Shown piece after piece: positions 8,747 through 16,109 of a DNA stretch of 19,692 nucleotides. Source of the DNA: Phycisphaeraceae bacterium (GTDB lineage: Bacteria; Planctomycetota; Phycisphaerae; Phycisphaerales; Phycisphaeraceae); contig JADZCW010000300.1 of assembly GCA_020851395.1 (NCBI GenBank), positions 1-19,692 on the forward strand, read 5' to 3'. Every line of letters starts with the position of its first letter. Position 1 is the first letter of the stretch. The notes beneath the pieces were generated by a model. The model made no database searches and was not told where the DNA came from. It saw only the letters and a program-made list of their open reading frames with translations. The translations under genes and the position numbers were made by a program.

Positions 8747-11700
8747 TTACTGCCAGTTCCCTTCCGCCGCATCCACCAGCGCCCGATACTTCGGCGCCTC
8801 GCTGATCGGCTGGCCCACGTACTCGAGGTGGCCCCACGAGCCCCAGTTCGTCGTCCGCTTGTTGACGTAGTCGAACGCCAGGAACGCGTCCCCGTTCATG
8901 TCCTTGAACGCCTTGAGCAGCCTCATGTAGATCGTGTACATACGCGGGTCCACCTGCGCATCGTAGTACGCCTGGCTGTACGGCCTCTGCCACCCGCTCG
9001 TCGTCAGGTGCTGACCCCCCTCGTAAACCAGGAACAGAATCTTCCGACCCAGCGCCGCGCTGTAGTCGTCCACCAGCTTCTTGTGCTTGAGCAGGTTCTC
9101 CATCCCCCGACCGAACATCTCCGTCTCGCAGTCGTCGAGCACCTGCGACACCGGCGTCGACTCCGTGTAACTCGACGTCACCTGGTTCATCGGGTTGAAG
9201 TACGCCCCGCACGAGATCGCGTCGAACTCCCCGTTCATCCGCTTGAGCAGCTCCTCGCACACCCACGAGTTGTAGTGCTGCCCCGCCACCACCCGCACCA
9301 CCCGGTGCTCCTGACCCGCGAACACCTCCATCCAGATCCCGAACAGCCGACGCATCAGACGCGCCTGGTCCTCCTTCCCCGAGTTCGGCATGTCCTGGAT
9401 GTAGTGATACTGAGGGAAGATCGCGTTCCACACCTCGTTCGAATACTCTAGATAGATCGTCAGCCCCGGGTCCAGCGTGTCACGGAACAACGTCGCCATC
9501 TGACGAACGTAATCGTCGCTGGCCATGTGCGGGATGCAGATCCACGGGTCCTTCCCCGTCTCATTGCTCAGCTCGATGATGTACTCGTACGCCACCCCGT
9601 TGTTCCCCTGCTGCGAGGGCTGGCTCGCAAGCGTCCGGTCCGACCAGTTCACATGCTTGCTCCCGTTGACCTGCTGCCAGTCCAGGTAACGCAGGATCTT
9701 GAACGGCGCCAGACCCTCGATGAACGGCCGATAGAACGGCGACGCCGCGTTCTCCATCCCAGGCATCCACACCTTGATGTTCCGAACCGGGTCCGCCGAG
9801 TCGCTGGCGATCAACTGCAGCAGGATCCCCGTGTTGCCCGGCGTCACGTCCACCTCGTAACGGTTCGAGTTGATCTTCCTGAACGACTTCGCGTCGTAGC
9901 CGAACCGCAGCTCGCCCCGACCCTCGAACGTGCACAGGTACGTCCCCCCCGGGTAGCGACCCCCAAGCTCACGACACAGCAGCGTCTCCGCCGCCTGGTT
10001 GGGCTTCAGCCGCGGCCAGCCGTCGACCACCTCCAGGTCCGGCTGGATCGCGTCCCCGTACTTGATCACCGCCGCGTTCCAACGCTTGGACCATTTGAAT
10101 ACGTCCACGAACACCAGCTCGAGGTTGTAGTACGTCACCGACGCCAGATTCATCCCCATCGTCAACGCATTGGGGTTCGTCGACCCGCCGCTCGTCCCGC
10201 CGCCGCTGTCACCGCCGGTCGTCCCACCAGACGTACCCCCGCCCGACGTACCCCCGCCAGATGTCCCCCCACCGGTCGTCCCACCAGACGTACCCCCGCC
10301 CGACGTACCCCCGCCGGTCGTCCCACCCGTGGTGCCCCCGCTCGTACCGCCCGTGTCCCCGCCCGTGTCCCCGCCCGTGTCCAGGCTCATCCCCGTCCCC
10401 GTCAGCGTCACCCGATAGCTCGTGTTGTTCGACGCGTTGCTCGCGATGCGCAGCGACCCGCCGACCGTCCCGGCCAGCGTCGGCCGATAGCTCACCGTCA
10501 ACGACGACGACTCGCCCGCCCCCAGCGTCCCCGATGTCGCCCCGCTGACGCTGAAGCCCGTCCCCTCCACCGTCACGCCCGTCACCGACAGGTCCGCCTG
10601 GCCGACGTTGCGCACCCGCAGCGTCGCCGTCGCCGTCTGACCGATCACCACCGGGCTCAGGCTCAGCACCGACACCTCGCCCGTCCGGCCCTCCTGCTCG
10701 ACCGAGATCTCCGGCGTCTGCAATGCCTGCCCCTCGCCCAGCAGGTTCACCTGCACGCTCGGCTGGTCCGGATCATCGCTCTTGATCATCAGCTTGCCCG
10801 TGTACGACAGCTCCTGCGTCGGCTTGAACGTCACCTTCATCGAACGCGACTGACCCGCCTTGATCACCCAGTCGTCCCCGCTGCCCGACCCGTTGACCAC
10901 GCTGGCCGTGAAACCCGTCCCGGACACCGACGCCTCGCTCACCTTCAGGTCCGCCGTCCCGACGTTCTTGACCACCACGTCCAGCGACAGCGGCTCGTTG
11001 AGCGTCACCCCCTGGAAGTTCAGCGACGAACCCCCGCCCGCCAGCGTCACGTCCAGCTTCGGCATCGGCTTGACCGCCCCCGTGCCCGAAAGCTGCACGC
11101 TCTTGCTCCCCCCGTCGCTCAGCACCGTCGCCGACACCGAGACCTCCCCGGCCAACGCCGGCTCGAAATGGATCGTCACCGACCGGCTCCCGCCCGCCGC
11201 GATCACCAACGGCTGAGCGCTCGAGATCGTCGTCCCCATCAACGTAAAGCCCTGCCGCAGACCCGTCAGCCCCGTCACCGACAGCGGCGCGTTGCCCGTG
11301 TTGCGGATCGTCAGCGACTTGTTCCCGCCGGCCTCCCCCAGGTACACCTGACCGAAGCTCAGCGAACTGCTCGACAGCGAAAGCTCCGGCTGCGGCGCCG
11401 CCGTCGCCGTCCCCGTCAATCGCACCGTCTGCGTCTTGACGCTCGACACGATCGACAGCGTCGCCGAGTACGACCCCGCCGACGCCGGCTCGAACTCCAC
11501 CTCGAACGACCGACTCTCGCCGGGCGCCAGCTCCCACGTCCCCGTCCCCCCCGTCGCCGACCCGGGCTGACCCGACACGCTGAACCCCGACCCCGTCCCC
11601 GTCACGTTCGTCACCACCAGGTTCGCCGTGCCGCTGCTGAGCACCGTCACCATCTGCTCGCGCGACTGGCCCGCCTCGATCGTCCCAAAGCTCATCGTCC

Positions 11701-12619
11701 CCGTCGGCACCACCGACATCACCGCCACCGGCTCGGGCTCCGGCGTCGTCCCACCCCCGGAAGTGCCGCCGGTGTCACCGCCCGACGTCCCGCCGTCGGT
11801 CGTCCCGCCCGTCGACGTCCCGCCGTCCGTCGACCCGCCTGTGCTCCCACCCGTCGACCCGCCACCGCCGCCACCGCTGCTGCCGCCGCCGCCGATCCCC
11901 CCGCCGCTGCCGCCGCCTGAACCGCCACCGCCGCCGCCCGTCGACGTCTGGTGCACGGCGGGCTGCTGGCCCTGCGCCGTCCGGAAGCCCCCAAGCTTCG
12001 TCCCCTTGGACGCCGTCTCCGCCTCGCCCACTGGCTCGGCGCTCTGATCCCCCTCCGCCTGCGCCTCGTCCGACGACGCCCCGGACCCGTCCGACGAGCC
12101 CGTCTCACCGCCCGACGTCGACCCCGTCTGCGCCGACACCTCGCCGCTCTGCGGCGAACTCTCGACCGACAACGCCGCCGCGTCCTCACCCGCGTCGCCC
12201 GGCGTCTCGCGCTCAGCCTCCACCAACGCCTGCCAGAACGGGTCCACGTCCTTCGCGTCGAACACCTCGTCCTGGTTGAAGTCGCCCAGCTCCAGCACCT
12301 GCTTGGCCGTGATCTCGCGCCCGACCAACAGGCTGTACTGCGCAACGTTCGACAGCGCCTCGACCATCAACGGCACGTCGTCCTGGCTCAGCACGCCGTC
12401 GAGGTTGAAGTCACCGCGCACCAACGGCTCTTCCCCCTCCGAGGGCTGCGTCGTCGCCGACCCGTCGTCCGTCGGCTGCGTCGTGGGCGACTCGCCCGAC
12501 GGCTGCGCCGCCACGGGCCCCGTCGCCTGATCAGCCAAAGCCTCACCCCGCGCCGCGCCCAGCGTCGCCATCGACATCACCACCCACGCCCACATCCACC
12601 ACTTGCCGTTGGTCTTCAT
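8747..12619 (-). CDS. Secreted modular protein: dockerin-like repeats, ASH domains, glycoside-hydrolase-like C-terminus
   Basis: 1290 residues. A signal peptide (about 1-29: KTNGKWW, then a hydrophobic core and ARGEALA) predicts export. Two dockerin-type EF-hand loops follow, GDFNLDGVLSQDDV (69-82) and GDFNQDEVFDAKDV (112-125). Then an acidic Ser/Gln segment, a Gly/Ser/Thr linker (about 227-293), four beta-sandwich repeats of about 110 residues resembling ASPM-SPD-2-Hydin/choice-of-anchor-D modules (starting near 296, 409, 519 and 635; each has an SFG-, NFQG- or VVIG-type opening, an RNTG/KNVG/RNVG turn and an LTGT/LSGT/LLGE end), a second Gly/Thr linker (about 748-815), and a C-terminal domain (818-1290). 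That domain has LEYSNEVWN (N1061, E1062) and FLVYEGG (E1200), spaced like the acid/base and nucleophile of clan GH-A TIM barrels. No PEP-CTERM or sortase tail. Isolated gene with its own terminator; a polymer-processing enzyme is an inference. Confidence 0.8.
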   Translation of the reverse strand: MKTNGKWWMWAWVVMSMATLGAARGEALADQATGPVAAQPSGESPTTQPTDDGSATTQPSEGEEPLVRGDFNLDGVLSQDDVPLMVEALSNVAQYSLLVGREITAKQVLELGDFNQDEVFDAKDVDPFWQALVEAERETPGDAGEDAAALSVESSPQSGEVSAQTGSTSGGETGSSDGSGASSDEAQAEGDQSAEPVGEAETASKGTKLGGFRTAQGQQPAVHQTSTGGGGGGSGGGSGGGIGGGGSSGGGGGGSTGGSTGGSTDGGTSTGGTTDGGTSGGDTGGTSGGGTTPEPEPVAVMSVVPTGTMSFGTIEAGQSREQMVTVLSSGTANLVVTNVTGTGSGFSVSGQPGSATGGTGTWELAPGESRSFEVEFEPASAGSYSATLSIVSSVKTQTVRLTGTATAAPQPELSLSSSSLSFGQVYLGEAGGNKSLTIRNTGNAPLSVTGLTGLRQGFTLMGTTISSAQPLVIAAGGSRSVTIHFEPALAGEVSVSATVLSDGGSKSVQLSGTGAVKPMPKLDVTLAGGGSSLNFQGVTLNEPLSLDVVVKNVGTADLKVSEASVSGTGFTASVVNGSGSGDDWVIKAGQSRSMKVTFKPTQELSYTGKLMIKSDDPDQPSVQVNLLGEGQALQTPEISVEQEGRTGEVSVLSLSPVVIGQTATATLRVRNVGQADLSVTGVTVEGTGFSVSGATSGTLGAGESSSLTVSYRPTLAGTVGGSLRIASNASNNTSYRVTLTGTGMSLDTGGDTGGDTGGTSGGTTGGTTGGGTSGGGTSGGTTGGGTSGGGTSGGGTSGGTTGGDSGGGTSGGSTNPNALTMGMNLASVTYYNLELVFVDVFKWSKRWNAAVIKYGDAIQPDLEVVDGWPRLKPNQAAETLLCRELGGRYPGGTYLCTFEGRGELRFGYDAKSFRKINSNRYEVDVTPGNTGILLQLIASDSADPVRNIKVWMPGMENAASPFYRPFIEGLAPFKILRYLDWQQVNGSKHVNWSDRTLASQPSQQGNNGVAYEYIIELSNETGKDPWICIPHMASDDYVRQMATLFRDTLDPGLTIYLEYSNEVWNAIFPQYHYIQDMPNSGKEDQARLMRRLFGIWMEVFAGQEHRVVRVVAGQHYNSWVCEELLKRMNGEFDAISCGAYFNPMNQVTSSYTESTPVSQVLDDCETEMFGRGMENLLKHKKLVDDYSAALGRKILFLVYEGGQHLTTSGWQRPYSQAYYDAQVDPRMYTIYMRLLKAFKDMNGDAFLAFDYVNKRTTNWGSWGHLEYVGQPISEAPKYRALVDAAEGNWQ
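10215..10315. repeat. 57-bp tandem repeat within the Gly/Thr linker
   Basis: A 44-base segment at 10215-10258 is repeated exactly at 10272-10315, giving a 57-base (19-residue) period in frame. It encodes GGT/GGGTS-type units of the second linker of the secreted protein. Next to it, the 12-base unit GCCCGTGTCCCC recurs about three times at 10349-10382 (GGDT units). Such in-frame repeats can expand or contract by slippage or recombination without breaking the protein. Confidence 0.8.
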
Positions 12620-13208
12620 AATCTGGATCTCACTCAGTCAGAGTCCGTCAGACGTCATCCCGCACGCCGGCCTCGGCCGGACGCACGGGGCCTTAGCAGT
12701 AAACGATAAGATTCAATCGCACGCTCAACCACGCCTTGCCTCGTTCGCCCACCCGCATGCAGTTTCCCCAGGCGGCGCCGCCGCCATGCACGTCACAGGC
12801 CCTTCGCCCAGACGTCAATCCCGGCACCCCTCGCTTGTCGTCCAATTCGTCCCCCGTCGCACCCAACCGACGCGGGCCTCACCCCTGACCGCCTCGCAGG
12901 CGGCAGAAGATCCACTCCCGTGGTGACCTGGACACAGCGTTTTTGGCCCCGCTCCTCACTGATCGGTGTTACGATCAGCCTCGCTGCTCTGGGCAGCGTG
13001 CGCCAGCTTATCGGACTTTTGCGTCATCGACCAGCCCGTCCGCTGCCCACGATATTTCTTTTTGTTCTCATGAGTGATCACACGCAGCGCACATCTTTTC
13101 ATGAATTCCACTCCCACTCTTCCGGGTTTTTTTCATCTCACCCTCGACCCCGCGCCACCCCCCTCCTAAACTCCCGGACCCCGGACAAGTCCTCACCCCG
13201 CCTTACCG
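12620..13208. promoter_or_regulatory. Divergent control region between secreted protein gene and right-arm operon
   Basis: 589 bases with no convincing gene. Less C-biased and more AT-rich in parts (12700-12715; 13050-13135, with T-runs at 13059 and 13135), as expected for promoters of the two divergent genes. Inverted repeats seen: CCGGCC-TC-GGCCGG (12667-12680), palindrome GGCGGCGCCGCC (12771-12782), CCGCCT-CGC-AGGCGG (12889-12903), CTGATCG-N6-CGATCAG (12959-12978) and CGCTGC-N5-GCAGCG (12982-12998). I could not find a convincing -35/-10 pair on either strand and no riboswitch consensus. Confidence 0.55.
12959..12978. promoter_or_regulatory. Candidate operator: 7-bp inverted repeat
   Basis: CTGATCG, six bases (GTGTTA), then CGATCAG: a perfect 7-bp dyad, 20 bases in all, with the half-site geometry of a dimeric regulator site. 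It lies 231 bases upstream of the right-arm start and 340 bases upstream of the secreted-protein start. It could alternatively be a small hairpin. No regulator gene is visible in the window. Confidence 0.4.
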
Positions 13209-14111
13209 ATGCTAAAAGGACCGCATAACCACCCCCGCCCCGACTCCCCTGACTCGGCGTCACGCATGGCCATGGCCCCGACCACTCCCACGCCCCCGTC
13301 CCCTCCCCCCGTCGCCGACGCGCCGGCCGACGACCTCGCCCGCCTGCCCGTCGTCGAACTCCCAGGCGCCCGACTCCACGCCATCACCGAGCGTCAGTGC
13401 ATCGCCGTCATCCTCGACCAGCTCGCGCGCCGACGCGGCGGGTGGGTCGTGACCCATAACCTCGACCACCTTCATCGACTCGGCGCCGACCCCGCCTTCG
13501 ACGCCCTCTGCCGAACCGCCTCCCTCCGCGTCGCCGACGGCATGCCCCTGATCTGGGCCAGCCGACTCGCCGGCCGCCCCTTGCCCGAACGCGTCGCAGG
13601 CTCCAACCTCATCTCCTCCCTCTCCGCCGCCGCCGCCGACCACGGCCGATCCATCTTCCTCCTCGGCGGATCCCCCGGCGCCGCCGACCAGGCCGCCGAC
13701 GTCCTGCGACGACGCCACCCCAGCCTCCGCATCGCCGGATGCCTTTGTCCCCCGATGGGGTTTGAGCGTGATCCCGCCCAGATCGACCACATCCGACAAA
13801 CGATCGCCTCCTGCTCGCCCGATATCATCTTCGTAGCGCTGGGGGCGCCCAAACAAGAACAGCTCATCGCCCAGCTCGCCCCCCACCTGCCCCACGCCTG
13901 GTGGCTGGGCGTCGGCATCAGCTTCAGCTTCCTCGCCGGGCACGTCCGCCGCGCCCCGCTCTGGATGCAGAAGCTAGGCCTCGAATGGCTCCACCGCCTC
14001 GCCCAGGAGCCCGGACGCCTCGCACGACGATACCTCGTCGACGGCCTCCCGCTGGCCCTGGCCCTGTTCGTCAAGGCCCTGGGCATGCGCTGGGCACGAA
14101 AAAAAACGTAA
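13209..14111 (+). CDS. WecG/TagA/CpsF family glycosyltransferase (GT26)
   Basis: 300 residues from ATG 13209. The family domain begins near residue 46 and shows all the usual blocks: WVVTHNLDHL (T82), RVADGMPLIWASRL (D110, the position of the catalytic Asp in TagA enzymes), IFLLGGSPGAADQAADVLR, DIIFVALGAPKQEQLI, and a C-terminal WWLGVGISFSFLAG, RRAPLWMQKLGLEWLHRL, RYLV tail that in this family helps membrane recruitment. It transfers a sugar, in known members an N-acetylmannosamine-type residue, to a polyprenyl-diphosphate-linked acceptor, usually the second step of repeat-unit assembly. No Shine-Dalgarno precedes 13209; an ATG at 13266 would give 281 residues and still keep the whole domain. 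First gene of the right arm. Confidence 0.92.
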   Translation: MLKGPHNHPRPDSPDSASRMAMAPTTPTPPSPPPVADAPADDLARLPVVELPGARLHAITERQCIAVILDQLARRRGGWVVTHNLDHLHRLGADPAFDALCRTASLRVADGMPLIWASRLAGRPLPERVAGSNLISSLSAAAADHGRSIFLLGGSPGAADQAADVLRRRHPSLRIAGCLCPPMGFERDPAQIDHIRQTIASCSPDIIFVALGAPKQEQLIAQLAPHLPHAWWLGVGISFSFLAGHVRRAPLWMQKLGLEWLHRLAQEPGRLARRYLVDGLPLALALFVKALGMRWARKKT

Positions 14112-14208
14112 CACCCAAACATGGCTATTATTACGGCATATTTAACCCCCCCAACCCCCCCGAATTCGTCCCCCACCGCCGAACTCACAGACCCAAGGCG
14201 CATAAGAA

Positions 14209-15219
14209 ATGATCAGCGGCAGCGATTCAGTCCGACCGTCCGGCCAAGGGGGAGTCGATCGTCCCTTGAACAGCGCCATGCTCCAGCGCCAAACGGTTGA
14301 CCTTGCGCACGATCCACGCCCGGACCTGGCCGGGCTTCGCCTGCGCGAGGTCGTCCTGCTCGCCGGCGTCGTCCGACCCACACCCCTGACCTCCGCCGTC
14401 GGACGCGCCCTGCTCGACCTCCCGCTCGCCGAGCACACCTCGTTAATGAGCGTCTGGCAGGCCCACCTCCAGAACCTCGCCCACGCCATCGACGCCCAAC
14501 GCCTGACCGTCCGCGTCATGCTCGACCAAGGCTCCCCCGAGCCCCAGCCCGCACCCGCCGACCACCTCGACATGATCATCCAGCGCGACCCCGAGCCCCT
14601 CCGCGGCACCGGCGGCGTCCTGCGCGACACCACCCTCAACCACCACGACGACGACTGGATCCTCGTCGCCCCCGCCGCACAGCTCCTGCTCGAGCCCCTC
14701 GAGCATCTCCTGGCCTCCATGAACCTCCCCGGCTACGACGTCGTCGTCATGGCCCACGGCGACGGCGTCCCCACCGGACTCATGCTCCTGCGCGCCAAGG
14801 TCCTACGCTCACTGCCCAGCCTCGGTTTCGTCGACCTCAAGGAGCAGGGCCTCCCTCGCATCGCCGCCAACCACCCCGTCGGCGTCGTGCGCCTCGGCAC
14901 CCCCGTCTCGCTCCCCGTCCGCTCCCTCCAAGACTACCTCCACGCCGCCAGCCTCTACGCCAGGCGTCAGCCCCACACCGGACGCATGACCGACAACCCC
15001 TTCGAGGAGCACTGGCGCAGCTCCTTCCTCATCGTCGAGCCCGGCGCCTCGGTCTCACCCTCCGCTCTCCTGCACGACTCGGTCGTCCTCGCCGGCGCCG
15101 TCATCGAGGCCGACGCCGTCGTCGTCTCGAGCGTCGTCGGCCCAGCCGCCGTCGTTGCCCCGCGCTCCCGCGTCATCGACCAGCTCATCGCCCCCGCTCG
15201 CCGAGGGAGGCCCGCGTGA
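14209..15219 (+). CDS. Nucleotidyltransferase-like protein with degenerate active site and beta-helix tail
   Basis: 336 residues with the layout of a sugar-1-phosphate nucleotidyltransferase but altered key motifs. The first strand-loop reads VVLLAGVVRPTPLT (48-61), where active enzymes have GGxGTR; Gly, Gly and Thr of that loop are replaced. RGTGGVLRD (132-140) matches the usual LGTAGAL block. At the strand end where active enzymes carry the metal-binding Asp (GD), this one has LVAPAAQ (152-158). DLKEQGLPRI (209-218) fits the family. The tail (about 276-326) has hexapeptide-type left-handed beta-helix turns. Possibly a non-catalytic regulator or scaffold of the EPS machinery, or an enzyme with changed chemistry. 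It begins 97 bases after the previous gene (an AT-rich patch and two C7 runs between) and overlaps the exosortase start (GTGA). Confidence 0.7.
   Translation: MISGSDSVRPSGQGGVDRPLNSAMLQRQTVDLAHDPRPDLAGLRLREVVLLAGVVRPTPLTSAVGRALLDLPLAEHTSLMSVWQAHLQNLAHAIDAQRLTVRVMLDQGSPEPQPAPADHLDMIIQRDPEPLRGTGGVLRDTTLNHHDDDWILVAPAAQLLLEPLEHLLASMNLPGYDVVVMAHGDGVPTGLMLLRAKVLRSLPSLGFVDLKEQGLPRIAANHPVGVVRLGTPVSLPVRSLQDYLHAASLYARRQPHTGRMTDNPFEEHWRSSFLIVEPGASVSPSALLHDSVVLAGAVIEADAVVVSSVVGPAAVVAPRSRVIDQLIAPARRGRPA
15205..15210 (+). promoter_or_regulatory. Ribosome binding site deciding the exosortase GTG start
   Basis: GGGAGG ends five bases before GTG 15216, which overlaps the previous stop codon as GTGA. It is the only strong Shine-Dalgarno among the plus-strand genes of this window and supports a GTG start. 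Confidence 0.75.
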
Positions 15220-16100
15220 TCCAACCCTCCTGGTTCAGACTCCGTCGTCCCTGGACCCCCTGGCACATCCTCGGCGCCCTCGCCCTGGCCGCGCTCTCCG
15301 TCCTGATCATGCGCCGAGCCTGGTTCGACATCTTCCAGATCGCCCGCGGCGACGAGGAGGCCAGCCACATCCTCCTCGTCCCCATCGTCGCCGCCTGGCT
15401 CATCTGGGTCCGACGCGAACGACTACGCATGACCCTGCCCAAGGGACAGTGGATCGGACCCCTGATCGTCGCCGCCGGCTGGACCTGCTCCTGGTACGGC
15501 TTCCACCACGGCGTCCAGGCCGCCTGGCACCTCGGCGCCATCCTCGTCCTCGTCGGATGCCTCCTGACCGTCCTCGGACGCGACGTCCTGCTCCGATTCC
15601 TCCCCGCCTTCCTCGTCCTGGCCTTCATGGTCCCCGTCCCCGGAATGATCCGTCAGAAAATCGCCGGGCCCATGATGGATATCACCGCTCAGGTCACCCA
15701 CGCCATCCTCATCACCCTCGACATCCCCGCCGAACGTTTCGGCAACGCCCTGATCATCAACGGCGTCAACGTCACCATCGCCGAGGCCTGCAACGGCATG
15801 CGCATGGTCTTCGCCCTTGTCCTGGTCTCCTACTGCTTCGCCTTCGGCACCTCCCTCCGACAGTACGTCCGACTGCTCATCCTCATCGCCAGCCCCCTCT
15901 CGGCCATCCTCTGCAACGTCATCCGGCTCATCCCCACCGTCTGGATCTTCGGCCACTTCTCCAACAACTTCGCCCACACCTTCCACGACATCTCCGGCTG
16001 GCTCATGCTCCCGGTCGCTTTCCTCATCCTCCTGGGAATCATCCGACTCCTCCGATGGGCCCTGCTCCCCGTCGCCCACTTCACCCTCGCCTACGAGTAA
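15216..16100 (+). CDS. Exosortase (exosortase/archaeosortase family transmembrane protease-transpeptidase)
   Basis: 294 residues, about eight membrane helices. The family triad is present: Cys192 in IAEACNGMRM, Arg237 in ILCNVIRLIP and His257 in FAHTFHDISGW, each at the expected place near the ends of late helices. An N-terminal SHILLVPIVAAWLIW segment (50-64) is the typical SHG/SHxxLxP-like block of exosortases. Known members cleave C-terminal PEP-CTERM-type sorting signals and are encoded in EPS loci. Followed after nine bases by its EpsI partner. No protein with a PEP-CTERM tail is encoded in this window, so substrates would be elsewhere in the genome. The exact exosortase subtype cannot be assigned from sequence reading alone. 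Confidence 0.93.
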   Translation: MIQPSWFRLRRPWTPWHILGALALAALSVLIMRRAWFDIFQIARGDEEASHILLVPIVAAWLIWVRRERLRMTLPKGQWIGPLIVAAGWTCSWYGFHHGVQAAWHLGAILVLVGCLLTVLGRDVLLRFLPAFLVLAFMVPVPGMIRQKIAGPMMDITAQVTHAILITLDIPAERFGNALIINGVNVTIAEACNGMRMVFALVLVSYCFAFGTSLRQYVRLLILIASPLSAILCNVIRLIPTVWIFGHFSNNFAHTFHDISGWLMLPVAFLILLGIIRLLRWALLPVAHFTLAYE

Positions 16101-16109
16101 TCCTCCCCC

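Noticed and set aside
8747..8800. PEP-CTERM or LPXTG sorting tail on the secreted protein
   Set aside because: The C-terminus ends in a soluble helix-like sequence (ALVDAAEGNWQ) without motif, hydrophobic helix or basic residues.
10215..10382. CRISPR array
   Set aside because: The repeats are in-frame coding units of a Gly/Thr linker with no unique spacers and no cas genes nearby.
9527..11920. 797-codon plus-strand open frame opposite the secreted protein
   Set aside because: Low-complexity Arg/Pro/His composition and fully antisense to a gene with signal peptide and recognisable domains.
10170..12047. Proline-rich plus-strand frames with PPxVPP repeats (10170-10418, 11628-12047)
   Set aside because: They are the reverse complement of the glycine/threonine linkers, not independent genes.
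12620..13208. c-di-GMP riboswitch upstream of the right-arm operon
   Set aside because: Considered because of the MshEN-like module, but I could not find the conserved GEMM core pattern; an Rfam scan would decide.
12603..13228. Small plus-strand genes at 12603-12926 and 12920-13228
   Set aside because: They lie in the divergent control region, show no family-like sequence or ribosome binding site, and include AT-rich and palindromic non-coding-looking DNA.
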